Positions 13,551 to 14,776 of a DNA stretch of 14,776 nt are shown piece by piece (the first letter of the stretch is position 1; each line of letters opens with the position of its first letter). The DNA comes from Clostridia bacterium. Lineage in GTDB: Bacteria; Bacillota; Clostridia; Christensenellales; Aristaeellaceae. The DNA is taken from the NCBI GenBank assembly GCA_016296675.1, contig JAEDIV010000060.1, positions 1-14,776 on the forward strand, in the 5' to 3' direction. A program made the position numbers and the translations under genes. A model generated the notes under the pieces. The model had not been told where the DNA came from and made no database searches. It saw only the letters and a list, made by a program, of their open reading frames with translations.

Positions 13551-14699
13551 GTGGAAGACACGATTAAGACAAATATTCTTCTGCGTGTACTTTTAAAGGT
13601 GCGCGCATTTATTCGGAAAAACACGGTTTTATCCATCGCTATTGTGGCGGCGGTTGTTACTTCCTTGATTGTGCCCCCGGATAAAACGTATCTTGGTTAT
13701 GTGGATCTTAAGACCATGTGCTGCCTGTTTGGTACGCTTGCTGTTGTCTGCGCCCTTAAGAATATACGATTTTTCGCGATTCTTGCCAGCCGAATCATTT
13801 TGATTGCAGGAAATTCCAGAACAGCAGCTGTCACACTTGTTTTCATTACATTCTTCGGCTCGATGCTGATTGCCAACGATATGGCGCTGATCACGTTCTT
13901 GCCGCTTGGATACTATGTGTTTTCGACTTCTGACGACCGAAAGGAAGTCGCGGTCGTATTCATCCTGCAGAATATTGCCGCGAATCTCGGCGGGATGCTG
14001 ACGCCGTTTGGAAATCCTCAGAATCTGTATTTGTATTCAAAGTATTCCATTCCGACGGGTGAATTCATGAACATCTTGGCAGCGCCTTTTGCGCTTGCGC
14101 TGGTTATGATCATAGGCTGCTGCTTTCTGATTCCAAAGCACAGTATGAAGATCATCGATACAAAGGATACGCACCTGCCGGTCGACCGGACGATCATATA
14201 CCTTGTATTGTTTTCATTGACCATCTTAATGGTGTTTCGAATCCTGCCGTATTGGATCACGATTGTAATTGTAGTCATATCCTTACTGATACTGGATCGA
14301 AAAGCGCTCAGAATGGTCGATTACAGCCTGCTTCTTACCTTCGTGTGCTTCTTTATCTTTGCGGGAAATATGGGCCGTATAGAGGCCGTTAAGGGCTTTT
14401 TTTCAAATCTGCTTGCGTGGAATCCGCTCGTCACTTCTGTGTTTTCATGTCAGGTGATTTCGAATGTTCCCTCAGCGATTCTCTTGAGTCAGTTTACTGA
14501 AGTATACAAGCCGATCCTTCTTGGCGTAAATATCGGAGGCGCAGGAACGTTGATTGCAAGTCTTGCAAGTCTAATAACCTTCGGCGAATACAATAAGCAT
14601 TATCCTGGATATGCAAAGGAATACATACTGAGGTTTTCCGCCTATAATTTCTCCTTCGTAATCATTCTGACAATCTTTGCTTTAATATTCTTACTATAA
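13551..14699 (+). CDS. ArsB/NhaD/SLC13-type ion transporter (permease)
   Basis: A 382-residue polytopic membrane protein, about ten helices, of the ion transporter superfamily that includes ArsB, NhaD, CitM and SLC13 carriers. The two family-typical half motifs are visible: IANDMALITFLPL (107-119) with GGMLTPFGNPQNL (147-159), and SNVPSAILLS (304-313) with GVNIGGAGTLIASL (325-338). These re-entrant Asn/Pro/Gly regions form the ion and substrate site. The substrate is unknown; organic or inorganic anions, or Na+/H+ exchange, are possible. It starts with GTG at 13551, has a modest AAGAG site 7 bases upstream, and begins 13 bases after ybaK, so it is probably the last gene of the ECF-truA operon. 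Confidence 0.85.
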   Translation: MEDTIKTNILLRVLLKVRAFIRKNTVLSIAIVAAVVTSLIVPPDKTYLGYVDLKTMCCLFGTLAVVCALKNIRFFAILASRIILIAGNSRTAAVTLVFITFFGSMLIANDMALITFLPLGYYVFSTSDDRKEVAVVFILQNIAANLGGMLTPFGNPQNLYLYSKYSIPTGEFMNILAAPFALALVMIIGCCFLIPKHSMKIIDTKDTHLPVDRTIIYLVLFSLTILMVFRILPYWITIVIVVISLLILDRKALRMVDYSLLLTFVCFFIFAGNMGRIEAVKGFFSNLLAWNPLVTSVFSCQVISNVPSAILLSQFTEVYKPILLGVNIGGAGTLIASLASLITFGEYNKHYPGYAKEYILRFSAYNFSFVIILTIFALIFLL

Positions 14700-14733
14700 A
14701 AAAGCGCCTTGCCAAAGATGAGCAAGGCGCTTT
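14698..14733. terminator. Hairpin after the permease, likely bidirectional
   Basis: A perfect 12-bp stem, AAAGCGCCTTGC (14701-14712) with GCAAGGCGCTTT (14722-14733), starts 2 bases past the permease stop. The plus-strand T-run is only three bases, whereas on the minus strand the hairpin is followed by six T (complement of 14698-14703). It therefore suits a minus-strand gene entering from the right as well as the permease operon. Confidence 0.7.
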
Positions 14734-14776
14734 AAGCCATCAAAAAAGTACCTTTTTTGATGGGAAGGGCCGATCC
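14732..14776 (-). CDS. Possible 3' end of a minus-strand gene (partial)
   Basis: On the minus strand the frame from the window edge reads GSALPIKKGTFLMA and stops at 14734-14732, immediately followed by a hairpin and T-run on that strand. This is the layout of a gene end with its terminator. Only 14 codons are visible and the product is not recognised; the stretch could equally be non-coding, since it contains a perfect inverted repeat. Confidence 0.3.
   Translation of the reverse strand, partial: GSALPIKKGTFLMA
14737..14763. repeat. Perfect 12-bp inverted repeat at the right edge
   Basis: CCATCAAAAAAG (14737-14748) and CTTTTTTGATGG (14752-14763) pair fully around a 3-base loop (TAC). It lies 3 bases beyond the permease hairpin. 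A plus-strand transcript would end in a stem whose right arm is T-rich, so it could act as a back-up terminator. If the minus-strand gene is real, the repeat lies inside its last codons. Confidence 0.55.

Noticed and set aside
1..14776. CRISPR arrays, insertion sequences, integrases, tRNA or rRNA genes
   Set aside because: No regularly spaced repeats, transposase or integrase motifs, or cloverleaf-like sequences were found in the window.

Overview
The window looks like chromosomal DNA from a low-to-mid GC Gram-positive anaerobe, most likely a gut Clostridia member (Bacillota). The pointers are strong AGGAGG-type ribosome binding sites, sigma-A-like promoters, a biotin-dependent sodium-pump decarboxylase operon, the energizing module of a group II ECF transporter next to truA, and a double-OB SSB-like protein. 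All assignments come from reading protein motifs and DNA signals by eye; no database search was possible.

Left part (1-2524). About 400 bases without a convincing gene lead to a good promoter. It drives a two-helix membrane protein with a Pro-Thr-rich linker and three tandem Hx4C...CxxC modules, followed by a textbook terminator. Next is mnmM (ytqB), a tRNA wobble-uridine methyltransferase.

Central operon (2639-7855, + strand). Five tightly spaced genes encode an acyl-CoA-type carboxyltransferase (MmdA/PccB-like), an OadG-like small membrane subunit, a free biotin carrier protein, the sodium-translocating beta subunit (OadB/MmdB/GcdB) and a pyruvate/oxaloacetate-type carboxyltransferase (OadA/5S-like, without its own biotin domain). 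Two different carboxyltransferases could load one biotin carrier, and the membrane subunit could decarboxylate that carrier to export Na+. The set could work as a decarboxylase pump with two substrates, as a transcarboxylase, or both. The genes show strongly biased codon use, as expected for high expression. The operon ends in a hairpin.

Reverse-strand pair (7963-9628, - strand). Reading along the minus strand, a double-OB SSB-like protein is followed by a P-loop protein whose C-terminal part carries a motif very like the second additional domain (SAD) of alanyl-tRNA synthetase. The second gene has a near-consensus promoter just past the end of the first and its own terminator, which faces the oadA terminator.

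Right operon (9792-14699, + strand). ecfA1, ecfA2 and ecfT encode the two ATPases and the transmembrane coupling protein of an ECF vitamin/metal transporter; no substrate-binding S component is seen here. They are followed by truA (tRNA pseudouridine synthase), a YbaK-family aminoacyl-tRNA deacylase and an ArsB/NhaD/SLC13-type permease, with overlaps or gaps under 15 bases. A hairpin, and a second perfect inverted repeat, close the window. A minus-strand gene may end at the right edge.

The most interesting items are the two-carboxyltransferase pump operon with a divergent acyl-CoA carboxyltransferase, the P-loop/SAD fusion protein, and the triple Hx4C-CxxC membrane protein.
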